Source: Thysanoteuthis rhombus (Eukaryota > Mollusca > Cephalopoda > Oegopsida > Thysanoteuthidae). From it: a stretch of 64,000 nt of DNA. Both the position numbers and the translations under genes were made by a program. Below are positions 62,943 to 64,000 of this stretch, one piece after another (the stretch's first letter is position 1; each line of letters opens with the position of its first letter). Location: contig OY735218.1 of NCBI GenBank assembly GCA_963457665.1, positions 45,121,158-45,185,157 of the forward strand, written 5' to 3'. The notes under the pieces are model-generated. The model did no database searches, was not told the origin of the DNA, and worked only from the letters and a program-made list of their open reading frames with translations.

Positions 62943-64000
62943 ATGGCTCTCTATTTAGCAAGTTTGAATGGTCGTGGTTGCCGGAATGAGTCGAGAAGAG
63001 CTAGACTCTGTCGTCTCCTCCGGCACCTCGACGTGAGTATTTGTTGTTTACAGGAGACTCATTTTATTTCGAGCGACAATGAGAGTGTGCTGTCTCGAGA
63101 TTTCCGTCTCTTTTCAGCATATTTTGATTACCGCTCCAGAGGTGTCTCTTGGCTAATAAGCCATTCTTTGAATGCGGTGTGTTCCCTTGTGTATGCAGAC
63201 CCGGCGGGCAGATTGTGCGTCGTTGATGTTACCATAAGAGGGGAGGCTTTTCGTTTGATTGGGGTTTATGCGCCCAACGGCCAGGGTGAGCGAATCAACT
63301 TCTTTCGGCAGATCGATCAGTTCGTAGTTCCGTCGAGACGGCTAGTGTTAGCGGGTGATTGGAATGCCGTCCTTGATCCCGATATAGACCGAGGGGTAAA
63401 TAGGGGAACTAACAACGGTGACGTGATTCCGTTTCGGGATTTGATCAACAGGCTTGACCTGGTGGATAAATTCCGAAACGAACACCCCCGCCAAGTAGTA
63501 TGGACTTGGACTAATAGTGGCGACCCGAGTTCGGTGCAACGTTCCAGTTACATCGATCGGGTCTTAGCTAGAAGAGTCGACCATAAGTTTTTGGAATGTC
63601 CAAGTTTCCATAGCGTCCCCTTTTCGGACCATAGATTAGTAAGGGCCCGAATGAATTTAGGTATAGCTAAGCCCTTCAAGTCTGGTTACTGGAAATTCAA
63701 CACATCCCTCGTGGATATGGAGGATTTTCGGGACCAGCTAACATCACTAATCCAGCGGGAACTGACGGGGGCTATCCTGGGTAATAAATTCTGGGGGAAC
63801 CTCAAAAATAAAATTAGGTCTTTTGCTGCCGATTACAGTAGGCGACTCAACCTAGTGAGACTAGCGGCACAAAAGGCACTAGAAGATCGGATCGAGAGGG
63901 CGGTGGAGGGAGGGGACTCTAGCCAGGTTAAGATAGCTAAGGCAGAGTTGGCCTCCTTGCATGCCAAGAAGGATCAAGCTCTAGTAGTTAGAGCTAGATT
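62943..64000 (+). CDS. ORF2, N-terminal part (unit 4, cut by the window end)
   Basis: 352 codons are visible and open. The complete endonuclease domain is present with the same signatures as in unit 1 (NGRG, LQETH, GDWN, YIDR, SDH). It follows the ORF1 stop after 9 nt in frame. It reads NESV and YIDRVLA like units 1 and 2. The rest lies outside the window. Confidence 0.9.
   Translation, partial: MALYLASLNGRGCRNESRRARLCRLLRHLDVSICCLQETHFISSDNESVLSRDFRLFSAYFDYRSRGVSWLISHSLNAVCSLVYADPAGRLCVVDVTIRGEAFRLIGVYAPNGQGERINFFRQIDQFVVPSRRLVLAGDWNAVLDPDIDRGVNRGTNNGDVIPFRDLINRLDLVDKFRNEHPRQVVWTWTNSGDPSSVQRSSYIDRVLARRVDHKFLECPSFHSVPFSDHRLVRARMNLGIAKPFKSGYWKFNTSLVDMEDFRDQLTSLIQRELTGAILGNKFWGNLKNKIRSFAADYSRRLNLVRLAAQKALEDRIERAVEGGDSSQVKIAKAELASLHAKKDQALVVRAR

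Larger units (their letters stand above)
60407..64000 (+). mobile_element. Tx1-group retrotransposon, array unit 4 (runs off the window)
   Basis: 3,594 nt are visible: leader, full ORF1 and about 30% of ORF2. Whether the array continues cannot be seen. Confidence 0.85.

Noticed and set aside
40455..64000. Telomeric retrotransposon array (HeT-A-like)
   Set aside because: Orientation and tandem layout fit, but there is no telomeric simple repeat in the window and no variable 5' truncation as expected from end erosion. Kept only as an alternative mechanism.
1..64000. CRISPR array, bacterial operon or prophage
   Set aside because: The microsatellites, RTE/R4/Tc1/hAT remnants and Tx1-type LINE are all eukaryotic. 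The tandem units are coding retrotransposons, not spacer arrays.

Overview
This is a non-coding-looking stretch of an invertebrate metazoan genome. The background is A+T-rich and crowded with microsatellites: (TA)n, (TG)n, (TATC)n, (TAA)n, (ATC)n and long pyrimidine tracts. I recognise no host gene or exon. Nearly everything I can name is a mobile element or its debris. The microsatellite style and element mix would fit a mollusc, perhaps a cephalopod, but the sequence does not fix the species.

Positions 1-38,150 are a graveyard of old insertions. The commonest family is a non-LTR retrotransposon of R4/Dong type. It has a restriction-like endonuclease at the C-terminus, a CCHC knuckle and a YMDD reverse-transcriptase motif, and it sits in (TAA)n repeats. 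At least a dozen pieces are visible. Most are 5'-truncated and several are nested in one another's TAA tails. One at 33,680-34,355 carries a 5' inversion of the kind left by twin priming. The family's 3' tail holds two diverged repeats, each with a GCAA-tetraloop hairpin. There are also RTE-clade fragments ending in (ATC)n (about 9,036, 10,860, 26,923 and 28,985), a decayed Tc1/mariner transposase (about 31,010-31,720), a hAT-like terminus (about 31,977-32,003), tRNA-like SINE heads and a few unnamed dispersed repeats.

Positions 40,455-64,000 are the striking part. They hold a precise head-to-tail tandem array of a two-ORF non-LTR retrotransposon that I place in the Tx1 group of the L1 lineage. 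Three units are complete (6,666, 6,675 and 6,611 bp) and a fourth runs off the window. Each unit has a leader of about 218 nt without any ATG, an ORF1 (769 or 755 aa; gag-like with one CCHC knuckle) and an ORF2 (1149 aa; apurinic-like endonuclease, reverse transcriptase with YVDD, C-terminal zinc knuckle). ORF2 follows the ORF1 stop after 9 nt in the same frame. Each 3' UTR ends in a small hairpin overlapping AATAAA. All three complete units have both ORFs open and are nearly identical, so the array is young and possibly active. The units join with no target DNA between them. The AATAAA at the end of one unit is completed by a GU/U-rich stretch inside the leader of the next, so the poly(A) signal spans the junction.

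ORF1 would coat the RNA. ORF2 would nick DNA and reverse-transcribe the RNA. How the array formed (recombination, self-targeting or telomere-like addition) cannot be settled from this window.
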